DNA of 64,000 nucleotides from Azospirillum lipoferum 4B (GCF_000283655.1 NC_016622.1:2430501-2494500); one strand, 5' to 3'. Shown: positions 35,989-46,730, counted from the stretch's first letter. Translations and numbers: made by a program. The notes: generated from the letters alone by a model not told the origin.

Positions 35989-38295
35989 CTAAAGGAAGCT
36001 GTAGGGGTCGACATCGATCTGCACCCGGATGGCCGGCGGGATTTCCACCCGGTCCAGCCATTCCGCGATCAGCGGCTGCACCTGGGTGCTGCGCGGCGCC
36101 TTCAGCAGCAGGCGGCGGCGATGACGTCCGCGCAGCAGGGCCAGCGGCGCCGGGGCGGGTCCGAGCACATGGACGTCGTCGCTGCGCGGGGCGGCGCGGC
36201 CCAGCGCCATCGCCACCCGCTCCACCAGCGTCGGGTCCTCGCCCGACACGATCAGCGCCGCCAGCCGGCCAAAGGGCGGCATGCCGGCCTCCAGCCGCAT
36301 CTCCGCCTCCAGCCGATAGAAGCCGTCGCGGTCGCCGGCGGCCAGAGCCTGCATCACCGGATGTTCGGGCATGAAGGTCTGCAGCATCACCCGTCCCGGC
36401 CGCTCGCCGCGCCCGGCGCGCCCGGCCACCTGATGCAGAAGCTGGTAGGTGCGCTCCGCCGCCCGCAGGTCGCCGCCGTTGAGGCCCAGATCGGCATCGA
36501 CCACCCCCACCAGGGTCAGCATCGGGAAATGGTGGCCCTTCGCCATCACCTGGGTGCCGATGATGATGTCCAGCTCGTGCCGGCCGATGCTTTCCACCAT
36601 CTCCTGGATGGCGCGCGGGCCGTGCAGGGTGTCGGACGCCATGATGGCGGCGCGGGCCTCGGGGAACAGCTCCGCCACCTCCTCGGCGATGCGCTCCACG
36701 CCGGGGCCGCAGGCCGCCATCGTCCCCTCCTCCCCGCATTCCGGGCAGGCATGGGGCAAGGGCTGCTGCAGGCCGCAATGGTGGCATTGCAGCTTGCGGG
36801 CGAGCCGGTGCTCCACCAGCCACGCCGTGCAGTTCGGGCATTGCATGCGGTGGCCGCAGGCGCGGCACAGGGTCAGCGGGGCATAGCCGCGGCGGTTCAG
36901 GAACAGCATCGCCTGCTCGCCCCCCGCCAGCGTGTCGGTCAGCGCCTTGCGCAGGCTGGGCGCAAGCCAGTGCCGGGCGGGAGGACGGTCGCGCCGCAGG
37001 TCGACCAGTTCCACGTCGGGCAGAACGGCGCCGCCATGACGGGCCGGCAGGGCGATGCGGGCATAGCGGTGGCTGTCGGCGTTGACCTTGGTCTCCAGCG
37101 ACGGCGTGGCGGAGACCAGCGCGATGGGCAAGCCCCCCAGATGGGCCCGCGCCACCGCCATGTCGCGGGCGTGGTAGATCGCCCCCTCCTCCTGCTTGTA
37201 GGCGGAGTCGTGCTCCTCGTCGACGATGATGACGCCCAGGTCGGGATAGGGCAGGAACAGGGCCGAGCGCGCGCCGACCACCACCGGCACCTCGCCCTTG
37301 GCCACCGCGCGCCAGGTGTCGCGGCGCTGCGCCCCGGTCAGTTCCGAATGCCATTCCGCCGGCGGCGCGCCGAAGCGCCGGGCGAAGCGGTCGAGCCACT
37401 GCGCCGACAGCGCGATTTCCGGCAGCAGCACCAGGGCCTGCTTGCCCTGCTCCAGCGCCGCCGAGATCGCCTCGTAATAGACCTCCGTCTTGCCCGACCC
37501 GGTGACGCCGTCGAGCAGCACGGTGGAGTAGCGCCCCGACGCGACCCGTTCGCGCAGGTCGTCGGCCGCCGCCCGCTGGTCGGCGGACAGGCTGGGCCCC
37601 GGCCGCTGCCAGTCCGGCCGGCCGAGCCGGGTCGGCTGCAGCATCACCGGCTCCAGCAGCCCGGCCTCCGCCAGCCCGCGCACCACGGTGACGCCGCAGC
37701 CGGCCTCCTCGGCCAGTTCCGCCGGGGTGCGGGGAGGCCCATCCTCCAGCAGCGCCAGGACACGCTTGCGCGGGTCGGTCATCTTGAAGCCGGGCGGCGG
37801 CTCGGCGTCCGGCTTGCGCAGATAGGCCAGCATCGGCTTGGGCGGCTCCAGCGCCGCCGGCACGCTGACCGCCATGCGCAGGACGAAGCCCGGCGGGGTC
37901 ATGGTGTAGGCGGCGACCCAGTCGACGAAGCGGCGGCCGACCCCGGTCATCGGCGGCACGTCGAACCGGCGCACCACCGCCTTCAGCCGGCCGGACTCCA
38001 GCGTCCCGGCGCCCGGTCCCCAGACGACGCCGATCACCCGCCGCGGCCCCAGCGGCACCTCGACGTAATCGCCGGCGACAAGCTCCATCCCGTCCGGCAC
38101 GCGATAGTCGTAGGCCTCGCGGAGCGGCAACGGCAGCAGAACGGCGACGCGGCGGTCCGGCCCGCGAAGCTGCGGCTTTGCCGGAACTTCGGCGGTTTCA
38201 CGCACAAAATCGCCTTCGGGCTGCCCGGTTTCGGGCGTGTCCCCAAGAAGATCCCCCTGAATGCCCGGGGCGGAACTGGCGGAAGTCGAACGCAT
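35989..38295 (-). CDS. priA: primosomal replication protein N' (PriA helicase)
   Basis: 768 residues. N-terminal 3'-DNA-binding domain ([20 protein letters not shown]), then helicase core: Walker [26 protein letters not shown], zinc-binding cysteines in [13 protein letters not shown] and CHHCG plus CPECG, motifs [14 protein letters not shown] and [20 protein letters not shown]. It restarts collapsed replication forks. The N-terminal 60 residues before RVAVL are variable. Transcribed divergently from the transaldolase gene. Confidence 0.95.
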   Translation of the reverse strand: MRSTSASSAPGIQGDLLGDTPETGQPEGDFVRETAEVPAKPQLRGPDRRVAVLLPLPLREAYDYRVPDGMELVAGDYVEVPLGPRRVIGVVWGPGAGTLESGRLKAVVRRFDVPPMTGVGRRFVDWVAAYTMTPPGFVLRMAVSVPAALEPPKPMLAYLRKPDAEPPPGFKMTDPRKRVLALLEDGPPRTPAELAEEAGCGVTVVRGLAEAGLLEPVMLQPTRLGRPDWQRPGPSLSADQRAAADDLRERVASGRYSTVLLDGVTGSGKTEVYYEAISAALEQGKQALVLLPEIALSAQWLDRFARRFGAPPAEWHSELTGAQRRDTWRAVAKGEVPVVVGARSALFLPYPDLGVIIVDEEHDSAYKQEEGAIYHARDMAVARAHLGGLPIALVSATPSLETKVNADSHRYARIALPARHGGAVLPDVELVDLRRDRPPARHWLAPSLRKALTDTLAGGEQAMLFLNRRGYAPLTLCRACGHRMQCPNCTAWLVEHRLARKLQCHHCGLQQPLPHACPECGEEGTMAACGPGVERIAEEVAELFPEARAAIMASDTLHGPRAIQEMVESIGRHELDIIIGTQVMAKGHHFPMLTLVGVVDADLGLNGGDLRAAERTYQLLHQVAGRAGRGERPGRVMLQTFMPEHPVMQALAAGDRDGFYRLEAEMRLEAGMPPFGRLAALIVSGEDPTLVERVAMALGRAAPRSDDVHVLGPAPAPLALLRGRHRRRLLLKAPRSTQVQPLIAEWLDRVEIPPAIRVQIDVDPYSFL

Positions 38296-38400
38296 CGGCT
38301 AGAGTGGCCTCATGTCCCGGGCACCGGGCGGGACGGCGCGTCGGGCAGCTTTCCGGCGCGGCCGGTTCCGGTCAACATCAGCAAGCATGGACCCTTCGTC

Positions 38401-39057
38401 ATGAAGTTCTTCGTCGACACCGCCGACATCGCCGAGATCCGCGATCTGGCCGATACCGGTCTGCTGGACGGTGTTACCACCAATCCCTCCCTGATCGCCA
38501 AGTCCGGCCGTCAATTCCTCGACCTCGTGGCCGAGATTTGCGACGTCGTCAACGGTCCGGTCAGCGCCGAGGTGGCGTCCACCGACTTCGAGACCATGCT
38601 CGCCGAGGCCCACAAGATCGCCAGGATCTCCCACCGCGTCGCGGTGAAGGTGCCGCTGACCCCGGCCGGCCTGAAGGTCTGCAAGATCATCTCGTCCGAA
38701 GGGACGATGGTCAACGTCACGCTGTGCTTCTCCCCCGCCCAGGCGATCCTGGCGGCCAAGGCCGGCGCCAGCTTCGTGTCGCCCTTCGTCGGCCGGCTGG
38801 ACGACATCGGCCAGGACGGCATGGGCATCATCAAGGACATCTGCGAGATCTATAACAACTACGACGCCTTCAAGACCGAGGTGCTGGTCGCCTCGATCCG
38901 CAACCCGATGCACATCGTCAAGGCTGCCCGCCTGGGCGCCCATGTGGTGACCGCCCCGGCGTCGGTGCTGAAGCAGCTGTTCAACCACCCGCTGACCGAC
39001 AAGGGTCTCTCCCAGTTCGTCGATGACTGGAAGAAGACCGGCCAGTCGATCCTGTAA
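38401..39057 (+). CDS. tal: transaldolase (fructose-6-phosphate aldolase-like subfamily)
   Basis: 218 residues, the short single-domain type. [60 protein letters not shown] with the Schiff-base lysine, [35 protein letters not shown] and [20 protein letters not shown] are all family signatures. Transfers dihydroxyacetone units between sugar phosphates in the pentose phosphate pathway. Short family members can be transaldolase or fructose-6-phosphate aldolase; the sequence alone does not settle it. First of a plus-strand group with DUF484 and xerC. Confidence 0.93.
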   Translation: MKFFVDTADIAEIRDLADTGLLDGVTTNPSLIAKSGRQFLDLVAEICDVVNGPVSAEVASTDFETMLAEAHKIARISHRVAVKVPLTPAGLKVCKIISSEGTMVNVTLCFSPAQAILAAKAGASFVSPFVGRLDDIGQDGMGIIKDICEIYNNYDAFKTEVLVASIRNPMHIVKAARLGAHVVTAPASVLKQLFNHPLTDKGLSQFVDDWKKTGQSIL

Positions 39058-39074
39058 GGCGGGCCGGAGCGATC

Positions 39075-39797
39075 ATGGCCGACAGGGGCCGCGAACCGGG
39101 CCACAGCCCGCACCGGACGACCACGCTCTCTTCGGAGGAAGTGCGCGCCTATCTGCGGAGCCACCCGGACTTCCTGGCCCAGAACGCCGATCTGGTCCAC
39201 CACCTGACCCCGCCGTCGGTCGACCGCGGGCGTGGGGTGGTGGACCTCCAGGCCTTCATGGTCGACCGGCTGCGCGCCGAGGTCCGCACCCTCAAGGACC
39301 AGCAGCGCGAGCTGATCGGCACCAGCCGGGCCAACCTGAACAGCCAGAACCGCATCCATGCCGCGGTGCTGTTCCTGCTCGACGCCCAGAGTTTCGAGCA
39401 GCTGATCCAGACCATCACCACCGACCTCGCGGTCCTTCTCGACCTCGATGTCGCCTGTCTGGTCATCGAATCCAACGGCACCGACATTCCCCATGTCCAC
39501 CGCTCCGGCGTGCGGGTGGTGGAGCCGGGCGCCATCGCCGACCGGCTGGGCCGCGCCGACGTGGTGCTGAACACCGACATCCAGGGCGATCCCGAGATCT
39601 ACGGTCCCGGCGCCGGCCTCGTCCGGTCGGAGGCGCTGATCCGCATCCAGGTCTCCAGCGAGACGCCCGACGGCCTGCTCGCCTTCGGCAGCCGCGAGCC
39701 AGACACCTTCCACAGCGGCCAGGGCACCGAACTGGTCGGCTTCCTCGCCCGCGTGATCGAGCGGGTGATCCGCGGCTGGCTGGAGCTGCCGGCGTGA
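39075..39797 (+). CDS. DUF484 family protein
   Basis: 240 residues. SSEEVRAYLRSHPDFLAQNA, DLVHHLTPPSVDRGRGVVDL, QAFMVDRLRAEVRTLKDQQR is the DUF484 N-terminus, followed by a GAF-like domain (FEQLIQTITTDLAVLLDLDV, GLLAFGSREPDTFHSGQGTE). The family is regularly encoded right before xerC. 17 bases separate it from the transaldolase, and its stop overlaps the xerC GTG start (GTGA). Function unknown; coupling to XerC suggests a role around chromosome resolution. Confidence 0.88.
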   Translation: MADRGREPGHSPHRTTTLSSEEVRAYLRSHPDFLAQNADLVHHLTPPSVDRGRGVVDLQAFMVDRLRAEVRTLKDQQRELIGTSRANLNSQNRIHAAVLFLLDAQSFEQLIQTITTDLAVLLDLDVACLVIESNGTDIPHVHRSGVRVVEPGAIADRLGRADVVLNTDIQGDPEIYGPGAGLVRSEALIRIQVSSETPDGLLAFGSREPDTFHSGQGTELVGFLARVIERVIRGWLELPA

Positions 39798-40744
39798 GCG
39801 AACCTGTTTTGGGGTTTTCCGCCAGGTCGGACGTCCAGGACGTGCTGGCCCACTGGCGGCGCTGGATGGAAAGCGAGAAGGCGGTCTCCCCTCACACCCT
39901 GTCGGCCTACACCGCCGACGTTGCCGAGTTCCTGCGCTTCCTCACCGAATTCCACGGCGGCACCCCGCCCTCGCTGAACGACCTGGGCGACCTGAAGGCG
40001 GCGGATTTCCGCGCCTGGATGTCCCGGCTGGCGATGGACGGGCTGGTCGGGGCCAGCCGCGCCCGCAAGCTGGCGGCGGTGCGCAACCTGTTCCGCTGGC
40101 TGGACCGCAGCGGCTGCCTGCACAATCCCGCCGTCGCCACGCTCGCCACGCCGAAGGTCAAGCGCCCCGCCCCGCGCCCGCTGACCGAGATCGACGCCGA
40201 CCGCCTGCTGGAGGAGGCCGAGCGCGACCGCGAGGAGCCCTGGATCGGCAAGCGCGACCGCGCGCTGTTCACCCTGCTCTACGGCTGCGGTCTGCGCATT
40301 TCGGAGGCGCTGGGACTGGCCCGAAAGGACGCGCCGCTGACCGACACGCTGCGCGTGACCGGCAAGGGCCGCAAGGACCGCATGATCCCCGTCCTGCCGG
40401 CCGTGACCGAGGCGGTGCGCGCCTATATCGAGTCCTGCCCCTTCACGCTGGCGCCCGACGGTCCGCTGTTCGTCGGCACCCGCGGCGGCCGGCTGAACGC
40501 CAGCGTTGCCCAGCACCAGATGCAGAAGCTGCGCGCTCTGATGGGCATGCCGGACAGCGCCACCCCGCACGCCCTGCGGCATAGTTTCGCGACCCACCTT
40601 TTGGCGGATGGCGGCGACCTGCGCGCCATCCAGGACCTGCTCGGCCACGCCTCGCTCTCCACAACCCAGCGTTATACGGACGTGGAGAACGAGCAGCTGA
40701 TGAACGTATACCGCAACGCCCATCCCCGGGCGCGGAAGGGCTGA
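39794..40744 (+). CDS. xerC: tyrosine recombinase XerC
   Basis: 316 residues from GTG 39794, overlapping the DUF484 stop. SAM-like N-domain (MESEKAVSPHTLSAYTADVA, EFLRFLTEF) and catalytic domain with the five conserved residues: Arg in GCGLRISEALGLA, Lys in GKGRKDRMIP, HALRHSFATHLL, GHASLSTTQ and the nucleophile Tyr in TTQRYTDV. With XerD it resolves chromosome dimers at dif. Chromosomal housekeeping, not a phage integrase: no phage genes are next to it and the DUF484 pairing is typical. Confidence 0.93.
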   Translation: MSEPVLGFSARSDVQDVLAHWRRWMESEKAVSPHTLSAYTADVAEFLRFLTEFHGGTPPSLNDLGDLKAADFRAWMSRLAMDGLVGASRARKLAAVRNLFRWLDRSGCLHNPAVATLATPKVKRPAPRPLTEIDADRLLEEAERDREEPWIGKRDRALFTLLYGCGLRISEALGLARKDAPLTDTLRVTGKGRKDRMIPVLPAVTEAVRAYIESCPFTLAPDGPLFVGTRGGRLNASVAQHQMQKLRALMGMPDSATPHALRHSFATHLLADGGDLRAIQDLLGHASLSTTQRYTDVENEQLMNVYRNAHPRARKG

Positions 40745-41054
40745 GCCCTCTCCTGCTCCCCAACCCCTTGTGCATACTGAGGTATTCAGTTCGCACCCAC
40801 TCCAGCCGCAGTCCGCTCCCTTCCGGGGGAGCGATCCAAGGGCGCAACAAAGAACCTCTGCAGGGTTACTGTATTTCGATTGCAGATGCTTTCAATAGTT
40901 CGCAGATCACACAAAACAAAATTGCCGCTCATCACCGAACTAATACTTAAGCATTGTAGGGGTGGGCGTATCCCTCATTTCTTGTTAAACTTTCATTAAC
41001 TTCAAAAATCGAGAGTCATATCCAGTCGCGCAGCGAAAGACTGGGGGGACTCCT
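40745..41054 (+). other. 310-base gap before the chemoreceptor gene
   Basis: The last 150 bases are AT-richer than the surroundings and include TTAAACTTTCATTAACTTC around 40984-41002, so the promoter is probably there. GGGGGACTCCT precedes the ATG at 41055. I see no gene. Confidence 0.5.
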
Positions 41055-43235
41055 ATGCAAACAAAATCTATCCAAACGAAGATAGCCATGCTGTCGGGCA
41101 TGTGTCTGGCGGGCACCGTCGCCGTGCTCGTCGGCTTCGGCATCCTGTCGACACGTTCGAGCAACGAGTTCGTAACCGGGAATGTCGAGCGGATCCTCGA
41201 AAGCAAGACGACCGAATCCCTGCAGAATCTCGCCGCCACCCAAGCTGGCCTGCTGCGGTCGGAGTTCGACACCGCGCTGAACGCCGCCCGCACCATGGCC
41301 GGCAGTTTCGCCAGCCTCGCCGACGACGCGGCGCCCGGACATGTCGAGCGGGAGCGGCGGCGCGACGCCTTCAACGGCGTGCTTCTGTCGGTCCTCAAGC
41401 AGAACCCGCTGTTCAACGGCACCTATTCGGCATGGGAGCCCAACGCTCTCGATGGCCGGGACGAGGAGTTCCGCAACCGCCGCGATACCGGAACCGACGC
41501 CACCGGCCGCTTCATTCCCTATTGGAACCGCGACCAGAAGGGCCACGTCGCCATGCAGCCCCTGGTCGAGTATGACAGCCGCGAGCGCCATCCCAACGGC
41601 GTCATGAAGGGCGGCTGGTACATCGGCCCGCAGGAGCATGGGCGCGAAAGCGTTCTCGATCCGCTGCCCTACATCGTGCAGGGCAAGCAGGTCTTCCTGG
41701 CGACCCTGTCTGTGCCGATCGTCATCAACGGCAAGTTCCGCGGCGTGGCCGGCGCCGACTTCAACCTCGATTTCGTCCAGCAACTGTCGACCAAGGTCAG
41801 CGCCGCCGTGTTCAACGGCCGCAGCCAGGTGGTCATCATCAGCAACATGGGCCTGATCGTCGCCCACAGCGCGCGGCCCGACCTGATCGGGCAGCCGATC
41901 TCCACCTTCGACACCTCCTGGCAGGCCGATCTGGCGAATGTCCAGTCCGGCAAGGCCCATGTCGACGTCGAAGCTTCCACCAACATGCTGCGCAGCTTCG
42001 CCCCCATCACCTTGGGCAACACCGAGAAGCCGTGGGCGGTGCTGGTCCAGGTGCCGAAGGACATCGTGCTGGCCGACGGCATGGCGCTGTCCTCCGCGCT
42101 CGGCGAGCGCGCCAACTCCAACATCCTGTGGCAGGTCGCCGTCGGCGCCCTGGTCGCGCTTGGCGCCGTCGCGGTGATGTGGATTGTCGCCGGCGGCGTC
42201 GCCCGGCCGATCCGCGCCAGCGTCGCCTTCGCCGAGGGCATCGCCGCCGGCCGCTTCGACCAGACGCTCGACATCCGCCAGTCCGACGAGGTCGGCGCCC
42301 TGGCCGACGCCCTGCGCAAGATGCTGGCCGACCTGAAGCGGATGATCGACCAGCGGGCGGAGGATCAGGCCAAGGCCGACGCCGAACGCCGTGCCGCCAT
42401 GCTGCAACTGGCCGACACCCTGGAAGCCCAGGTGATGAATGTGGTGGACGGCGTCGACCGGGCGGCCCGGTCGATGAACGGCACCGCCCAGACCATGACC
42501 GCCACCGCGACCCAGACCAGCCAGCAGGCCGGCGTGGTCGCCAACGCCTCCCAGGATGCCAGCAGCAACGTCCAGACGGTCGCCAGCGCCACCGAAGAAC
42601 TGTCGGCCTCGATCCAGGAGATCGGCGAACGCGTCAACCGCTCCGCCCAGATCGCCCGCGAGGCGGTGGAGGCGGCCCAGCAGGCCAACGGGCAGGTGTT
42701 GAGCCTGACCGAGGCGGCGGAGAAGATCGGCACGGTGGTGCAGCTGATCCAGGACATCGCCAGCCAGACCAACCTGCTGGCGCTGAACGCCACCATCGAG
42801 GCCGCCCGCGCGGGCGAGGCCGGCAAGGGCTTCGCCGTGGTGGCGCAGGAGGTGAAGAGCCTCGCCAGCCAGACCGCCCGCGCGACGGAGGACATCGCCG
42901 GCCATGTCAGCGGCATGCAGCGCGTCACCGACGAGACCGCCAGCGCCATCAAGGGGATCGGCGGCATCATCGCCCAGATCGACGAGATCTCCACCGCCAT
43001 CGCCGCCGCGGTGGAGGAACAGGGCTCCGCCACCGCCGAGATCGCCCGCAACGTCCAGCAGGCCGCCAGCGGCACCCAGGAGGTGACCAGGACCATCGCC
43101 GACGTCCGCAGCGCCGCCGTCGAGGCCGGCCATTCCGCCGAGAACGTCCTGTCGGTCTCCGGCCAGCTCGCCGGCGACGCCGGGCGCCTGCGCAGCGTGG
43201 TGAACGGCTTCCTGTCGACCATCCGCGCCGCCTGA
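41055..43235 (+). CDS. methyl-accepting chemotaxis protein with cache domain
   Basis: 726 residues. Membrane segment 1 (about 12-33), a large periplasmic double-cache domain ([80 protein letters not shown]), membrane segment 2 (about 355-380), HAMP ([20 protein letters not shown]) and the signalling hairpin with [20 protein letters not shown] and [20 protein letters not shown]. It senses an extracellular ligand, probably a small organic acid or amino acid as for other cache receptors, and controls CheA. No C-terminal CheR-docking pentapeptide (ends STIRAA). Confidence 0.94.
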   Translation: MQTKSIQTKIAMLSGMCLAGTVAVLVGFGILSTRSSNEFVTGNVERILESKTTESLQNLAATQAGLLRSEFDTALNAARTMAGSFASLADDAAPGHVERERRRDAFNGVLLSVLKQNPLFNGTYSAWEPNALDGRDEEFRNRRDTGTDATGRFIPYWNRDQKGHVAMQPLVEYDSRERHPNGVMKGGWYIGPQEHGRESVLDPLPYIVQGKQVFLATLSVPIVINGKFRGVAGADFNLDFVQQLSTKVSAAVFNGRSQVVIISNMGLIVAHSARPDLIGQPISTFDTSWQADLANVQSGKAHVDVEASTNMLRSFAPITLGNTEKPWAVLVQVPKDIVLADGMALSSALGERANSNILWQVAVGALVALGAVAVMWIVAGGVARPIRASVAFAEGIAAGRFDQTLDIRQSDEVGALADALRKMLADLKRMIDQRAEDQAKADAERRAAMLQLADTLEAQVMNVVDGVDRAARSMNGTAQTMTATATQTSQQAGVVANASQDASSNVQTVASATEELSASIQEIGERVNRSAQIAREAVEAAQQANGQVLSLTEAAEKIGTVVQLIQDIASQTNLLALNATIEAARAGEAGKGFAVVAQEVKSLASQTARATEDIAGHVSGMQRVTDETASAIKGIGGIIAQIDEISTAIAAAVEEQGSATAEIARNVQQAASGTQEVTRTIADVRSAAVEAGHSAENVLSVSGQLAGDAGRLRSVVNGFLSTIRAA

Positions 43236-43252
43236 CCGGGCTGAACCGCAGA

Positions 43253-43284
43253 AGGGCTCCCCTGCCGGCCGGCGGGGGAGCCCT
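43253..43284 (+). terminator. terminator of the chemoreceptor gene
   Basis: AGGGCTCCCC pairs with GGGGAGCCCT, followed by TT, 18 bases after the stop. Confidence 0.85.
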
Positions 43285-43362
43285 TTGCCGTCCACGGCTT
43301 CTCCGGATGTTGACGCTCCTCCCCCGTCTCCCCACACTGGATGCCGGAAACCGGAGGCGGAA

Positions 43363-43770
43363 ATGTCGGATCTGACGCTGTCGGAGCGGGCGATGCGGGC
43401 CATCGCCCTCGTGCTGGGCACGATCAACGCCCCCCGCCCGGTTGCCATGGATGAGGCGACGCTGCTCGACTGCCTCGGCGCCGACCGCCCCGATCCCCGC
43501 TGGCGCCCGCACATCGAAGCCCTGTTCGACGAGGTGTCCATCGAAGCGCTGCACGATCTGGTGCTGGCCGGGGTGGTGGATTTCGACCAGCTGGACCGGG
43601 CCGCGCGCATATGGGGCATGACCGATGGACGAAACCACCCCTGGATCGAAGAAATGGCCGCCCTCACGCTGGCCTGCATTGCTCGCGGACGCCCTCCGTC
43701 TGCTTCGGTCGCTCCCGGACAAACCGCGCTGGAGCTTCGGCGGCGGCACGGCGCTGGCCGCGCAGTATGA
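43363..43770 (+). CDS. putative antitoxin-side protein of an AbiEii-type locus
   Basis: 135 residues from ATG 43363 (GGAGGCGG upstream): MSDLTLSERAMRAIALVLGT, ALFDEVSIEALHDLVLAGVV, DFDQLDRAARIWGMTDGRNH. Acidic and helical in its first 110 residues. It comes directly before, and overlaps by 146 bases, a fragment of a nucleotidyltransferase toxin, where such loci encode their antitoxin. The last 30 residues (from about RGRPPSAS) lie wholly in the overlap and look less natural, so the original gene may have ended earlier. I do not recognise a named antitoxin family. Confidence 0.5.
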   Translation: MSDLTLSERAMRAIALVLGTINAPRPVAMDEATLLDCLGADRPDPRWRPHIEALFDEVSIEALHDLVLAGVVDFDQLDRAARIWGMTDGRNHPWIEEMAALTLACIARGRPPSASVAPGQTALELRRRHGAGRAV

Positions 43771-43879
43771 CCAGCGCGTCAGCTACGACATCGACATCTT
43801 CGTCCGTGACTCGGAGGTGCTGCGTGACCTGACCCCGGCACGCAATGCGGCGACCCGCGCGCTGCTGGCGGGACAGTAA
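43625..43879 (+). pseudogene. truncated AbiEii-type nucleotidyltransferase toxin
   Basis: Only 84 codons remain. The segment KPRWSFGGGTALAAQYDQRV then SYDIDIFV is the nucleotidyltransferase signature of AbiEii/AbiGii toxins (GG-TAL and the D-x-D metal site as DID). Full-length members have roughly 200-300 residues; this one stops at TAA after ATRALLAGQ. Immediately beyond, composition drops sharply to AT-rich sequence carrying an unrelated gene, so the toxin was cut by an insertion or replacement at about 43878. Confidence 0.65.
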
Positions 43880-43963
43880 TGTAGTAGTGATTCCTTCGAA
43901 TCTCCGCATGTAAGGCGCGGATACGCTGAGATCATATCAGATCCAATTTGAGAGGATAATAAA

Positions 43964-44716
43964 ATGGTCGACAGATATGAGCTTATGTCTCCGGAGGATT
44001 ATGAATCACTTCCGCTAGATGCAGAGGAAGCTTTTGCCGAAGCAGATAGAATATGCCTAAACAAAATGGCGCTGTTGATTGACCAAAATTCAAGTCAGGA
44101 CTTTGATGAACTAGTTAGAACTAACTATGTATCAACCATGATAGGGCTCGCAAATGTATGTGGTCTATCTTCCATTATAGCAGCCGAGCCGGATCATCAT
44201 GGATATGATACTTTTCAAAGATTTTCTATAGCTGTCAAGAAAGAGACAGCCAGGATAAGGTTCAAAAATCGAGGTCGTGCAAAAGAAAAATCTGTACTGC
44301 TCACGGATAACGCGAAATTCAAGATAAAGCACTACATCGATCGACTCCGATCATCAATCGAAGATTCCGATTTTTCGGATGAAAAGAAAAAATCCCTGTT
44401 AACTTCCCTATCTGACTTTGAAGAAGAGTTAAATAAGCCCCGCTTCAGCTATGCCGTTGGATTTATAATTTTAGTGACATTGGCCCAGACTGTAGGGGCA
44501 ATGACAACAATTTTTGCCGATGGGGGAACAGCAATCACGAATATACTCAAAATAATTGGAAAAGATATTGAAACAGAGACTCATGCAGCACTGAGGCTTA
44601 GCTCTCAAACTAAAGCACTTCCTCCACCAATACGACAGAATAACGAGACTCCTTCAAGAGGCGCGACCGAGGAGAATCCAATAAGAGATAAAATTGATGA
44701 GGAGATACCATTCTAA
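43964..44716 (+). CDS. AT-rich gene of unknown function in the broken toxin locus
   Basis: 250 residues from ATG 43964 (AGAGGA 8 bases upstream). Composition and codon use are strongly AT-rich, unlike both flanks, which marks it as foreign. Regions: an acidic N-terminus (MSPEDYESLPLDAEEAFAEA), a middle part, then a helical hairpin (FKIKHYIDRLRSSIEDSDFS, DEKKKSLLTSLSDFEEELNK) followed by a hydrophobic helix (YAVGFIILVTLAQTVGAMTT) and a polar proline-containing tail. The hairpin-plus-helix tail recalls a widespread uncharacterised proteobacterial family whose C-terminus has the same layout; I cannot name it. A cargo gene of a small island is likely. Confidence 0.75.
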   Translation: MVDRYELMSPEDYESLPLDAEEAFAEADRICLNKMALLIDQNSSQDFDELVRTNYVSTMIGLANVCGLSSIIAAEPDHHGYDTFQRFSIAVKKETARIRFKNRGRAKEKSVLLTDNAKFKIKHYIDRLRSSIEDSDFSDEKKKSLLTSLSDFEEELNKPRFSYAVGFIILVTLAQTVGAMTTIFADGGTAITNILKIIGKDIETETHAALRLSSQTKALPPPIRQNNETPSRGATEENPIRDKIDEEIPF

Positions 44717-44744
44717 TACTTAAAGGTAACATCAGATAAAGAAA

Positions 44745-44774
44745 CGCCCCCTCCCGCGCATGCGGGAGAGGGCG
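44745..44774 (-). terminator. terminator downstream of lpd
   Basis: CGCCCC-CTCCCGC pairs with GCGGGAG-AGGGCG (one mismatch) around GCAT, 33 bases past the lpd stop; TTTC follows on the minus strand. Confidence 0.75.
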
Positions 44775-44806
44775 CTCGGCACCTGCATTCCGGGCGGACA
44801 GCCCAA

Positions 44807-46204
44807 TCAGATGTGCAGCGGACGCCCGTCCACCGCCAGGGCCGCTTCCTTGACCGCCTCCGACAGAGTCGGATGGGCGTGGCAGGTGCGGGCGACGTCT
44901 TCGGCGGACGCGCTGAACTCCATGGCCAGGACCAGCTCGCCGATCATCTCCGACACGTTCGGGCCGATCATGTGGACGCCCAGCACCTGATCGGTGGAGG
45001 CATCCGACAGGATCTTCACGAAGCCGTCGGTGTTGCCACCGGCACGCGCGCGGCCGTTGGCGGTGAACGGGAACTTGCCGGTCTTGTAGGCGACGCCCGC
45101 GGCCTTCAGCTGCTCCTCGGTCTTGCCGACGGCGGCGACTTCCGGCCAGGTGTAGACGACGCCGGGGACGAGGTCGTGGTTGACGTGGCTCTTCTGGCCG
45201 GCCAGCTGCTCGGCCAGCGCCACGCCCTCTTCCTCGGCCTTGTGGGCCAGCATCGGGCCTTCCACCACGTCGCCGATGGCGTAGATGCCCGGCACGTTGG
45301 TCTGGAAATGGTGGTCGATCTTGACGCGCCCGCGCTCCAGCTCGACACCCACCGCCTCCAGGCCGAGGCCCTCGGTGTAGGGACGGCGGCCGATGGCGAC
45401 CAGCACGGTGTCGGCCTCGATGGTCTGCGCCTCGCCGCCGGCGGCGGGCTCGACCGTCAGGGCCACGCCGGTCTCGGTCATCGACGCGCCGGTCACCTTG
45501 GTGCTCAGCTTGAAGTCCATGCCCTGCTTGGCGAAGATGCGCTGGGCCTGCTTCGACAGCTCGTTGTCCATGGTCGGCAAGACGCGGTCGAGATACTCGA
45601 CCACCGTCACCTTGGCGCCCAGCCGGCCCCAGACGGAGCCCAGCTCCAGCCCGATCACGCCGCCGCCGATGACGACCAGATGCTTCGGCACCTCCGGCAG
45701 CGACAGGGCGCCGGTGGAGGACACCACGCGCTTCTCGTCGATGGCGATGCCCGGCAGCGGGGTCACGTCCGAACCGGTGGCGATGACGATCGCCTTCGAC
45801 GCGGTGATTGTGCCGACGCCATCGACCTCGACGGTGTTCGGGGCGGTGATCTTGCCCGCACCCTTCAGCCAGGCGACCTTGTTCTTCTTGAACAGGAACT
45901 CGATGCCGCCGACGTTGTCCTTAACGACCTTGTCCTTGTGGGCCAGCATGCCCGGCAGGTCCAGCTCGACGCCGCCGACCTTGATGCCGAACTTGGCGAG
46001 GCCGTGGGCCGCTTCCTCGAACTTCTCCGACGCCGCCAGCAGAGCCTTGGACGGGATGCAGCCGACATTCAGGCAGGTGCCGCCCAGCGTCCCCCGCTTC
46101 TCGACGCAGGCGACCTTGAAGCCGAGCTGCGCCGCGCGGATCGCGCAGACATACCCGCCGGGGCCGCCGCCGATCACAACGACGTCAAAAGTGCTTTCAG
46201 CCAT
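44807..46204 (-). CDS. lpdA: dihydrolipoamide dehydrogenase
   Basis: 465 residues from ATG 46204 (GGAAAG upstream; an ATG at 46225 lacks one). FAD site [20 protein letters not shown], redox disulphide [23 protein letters not shown] site [20 protein letters not shown], second FAD contact [20 protein letters not shown] and the C-terminal active-site histidine in [20 protein letters not shown]. This is the E3 component that reoxidises lipoamide in pyruvate and 2-oxoglutarate dehydrogenase complexes. No E1 or E2 genes are beside it; it is transcribed alone. Confidence 0.96.
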   Translation of the reverse strand: MAESTFDVVVIGGGPGGYVCAIRAAQLGFKVACVEKRGTLGGTCLNVGCIPSKALLAASEKFEEAAHGLAKFGIKVGGVELDLPGMLAHKDKVVKDNVGGIEFLFKKNKVAWLKGAGKITAPNTVEVDGVGTITASKAIVIATGSDVTPLPGIAIDEKRVVSSTGALSLPEVPKHLVVIGGGVIGLELGSVWGRLGAKVTVVEYLDRVLPTMDNELSKQAQRIFAKQGMDFKLSTKVTGASMTETGVALTVEPAAGGEAQTIEADTVLVAIGRRPYTEGLGLEAVGVELERGRVKIDHHFQTNVPGIYAIGDVVEGPMLAHKAEEEGVALAEQLAGQKSHVNHDLVPGVVYTWPEVAAVGKTEEQLKAAGVAYKTGKFPFTANGRARAGGNTDGFVKILSDASTDQVLGVHMIGPNVSEMIGELVLAMEFSASAEDVARTCHAHPTLSEAVKEAALAVDGRPLHI

Positions 46205-46467
46205 GAGAGGCTTTCCTTTCGCCATTCTTGCTCGTTGCCAAAAGCCGTCCCATCCAGCGGGGAGGGCGCGCGGGATCTTCCGCGGGGCGATTTATGCCCG
46301 CGCTTACGCCCGGTGGCAACGGGACACTTCGTCTCTGGGGCTGCGGACGATGCCCAAGCGAAGGGCACCCCTTTTGCGCAAGCCCCCTCCCCCAACGGAT
46401 CGGGAAACCTTTACGGCTCCGCTTGCGTTCCAGTGGACATCACACAGCCACCGCAACGGAGACCGCC
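46205..46467. other. divergent gap between lpdA and the entericidin gene
   Basis: 263 bases containing both promoters. I see no gene; the sequence is of normal GC and has no strong hairpin. Confidence 0.4.
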
Positions 46468-46626
46468 ATGACCACCGTCAAGAAGTTCGCCCTGCTCGCC
46501 GTGCTGGGCACGCTGCTGGGCACCACGCTCGCCGCCTGCAACACCATGGAAGGCGCCGGCCAGGACGTGCAGGCCGGCGGCCGCGCCATCGAGCGGGGCG
46601 CCGACAACGTCCAGAAGAAGATGTGA
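46468..46626 (+). CDS. entericidin-type small lipoprotein
   Basis: 52 residues. A lipoprotein signal (KFALLAVLGTLLGTTLAACN) with lipobox LAAC, then the entericidin signature NTMEGAGQDVQAGGRAIERG. GGAG lies before the ATG. Small envelope lipoproteins of this family are stress-associated (entericidin A/B); whether this one is toxin- or antidote-like cannot be seen. Monocistronic with a double-hairpin terminator behind it. Confidence 0.88.
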   Translation: MTTVKKFALLAVLGTLLGTTLAACNTMEGAGQDVQAGGRAIERGADNVQKKM

Positions 46627-46640
46627 GTCGGTAGCCGGCA

Positions 46641-46730
46641 CGGCTCCGGCAACCGATCCACCCGGAGCCGACAATGAAAAAGCCATGGCCCCCATGCGTT
46701 CGATCCGAACCGCATGGAAGCCATGGCTTT
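46641..46730. terminator. double hairpin, bidirectional terminator
   Basis: First CGGCTCCGG/CCGGAGCCG (46641-46670), then AAAGCCATGGC/GCCATGGCTTT with an inner CCATGCG/CGCATGG (46679-46730). The second gives T-runs in both directions, ending the convergent entericidin and DUF6481-like genes. Confidence 0.85.

Noticed and set aside
36121-39057. 978-codon plus-strand open frame
   Set aside because: Antisense to priA for most of its length; only the final 218 codons are the real transaldolase.
39794-40744. xerC as a prophage integrase marking the phage block
   Set aside because: It is 16 kb from the phage block, coupled to DUF484 and typical of chromosomal XerC.
41016-43679. 887-codon minus-strand open frame across the chemoreceptor
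   Set aside because: Antisense shadow of a well-supported cache/HAMP receptor; no family resemblance.
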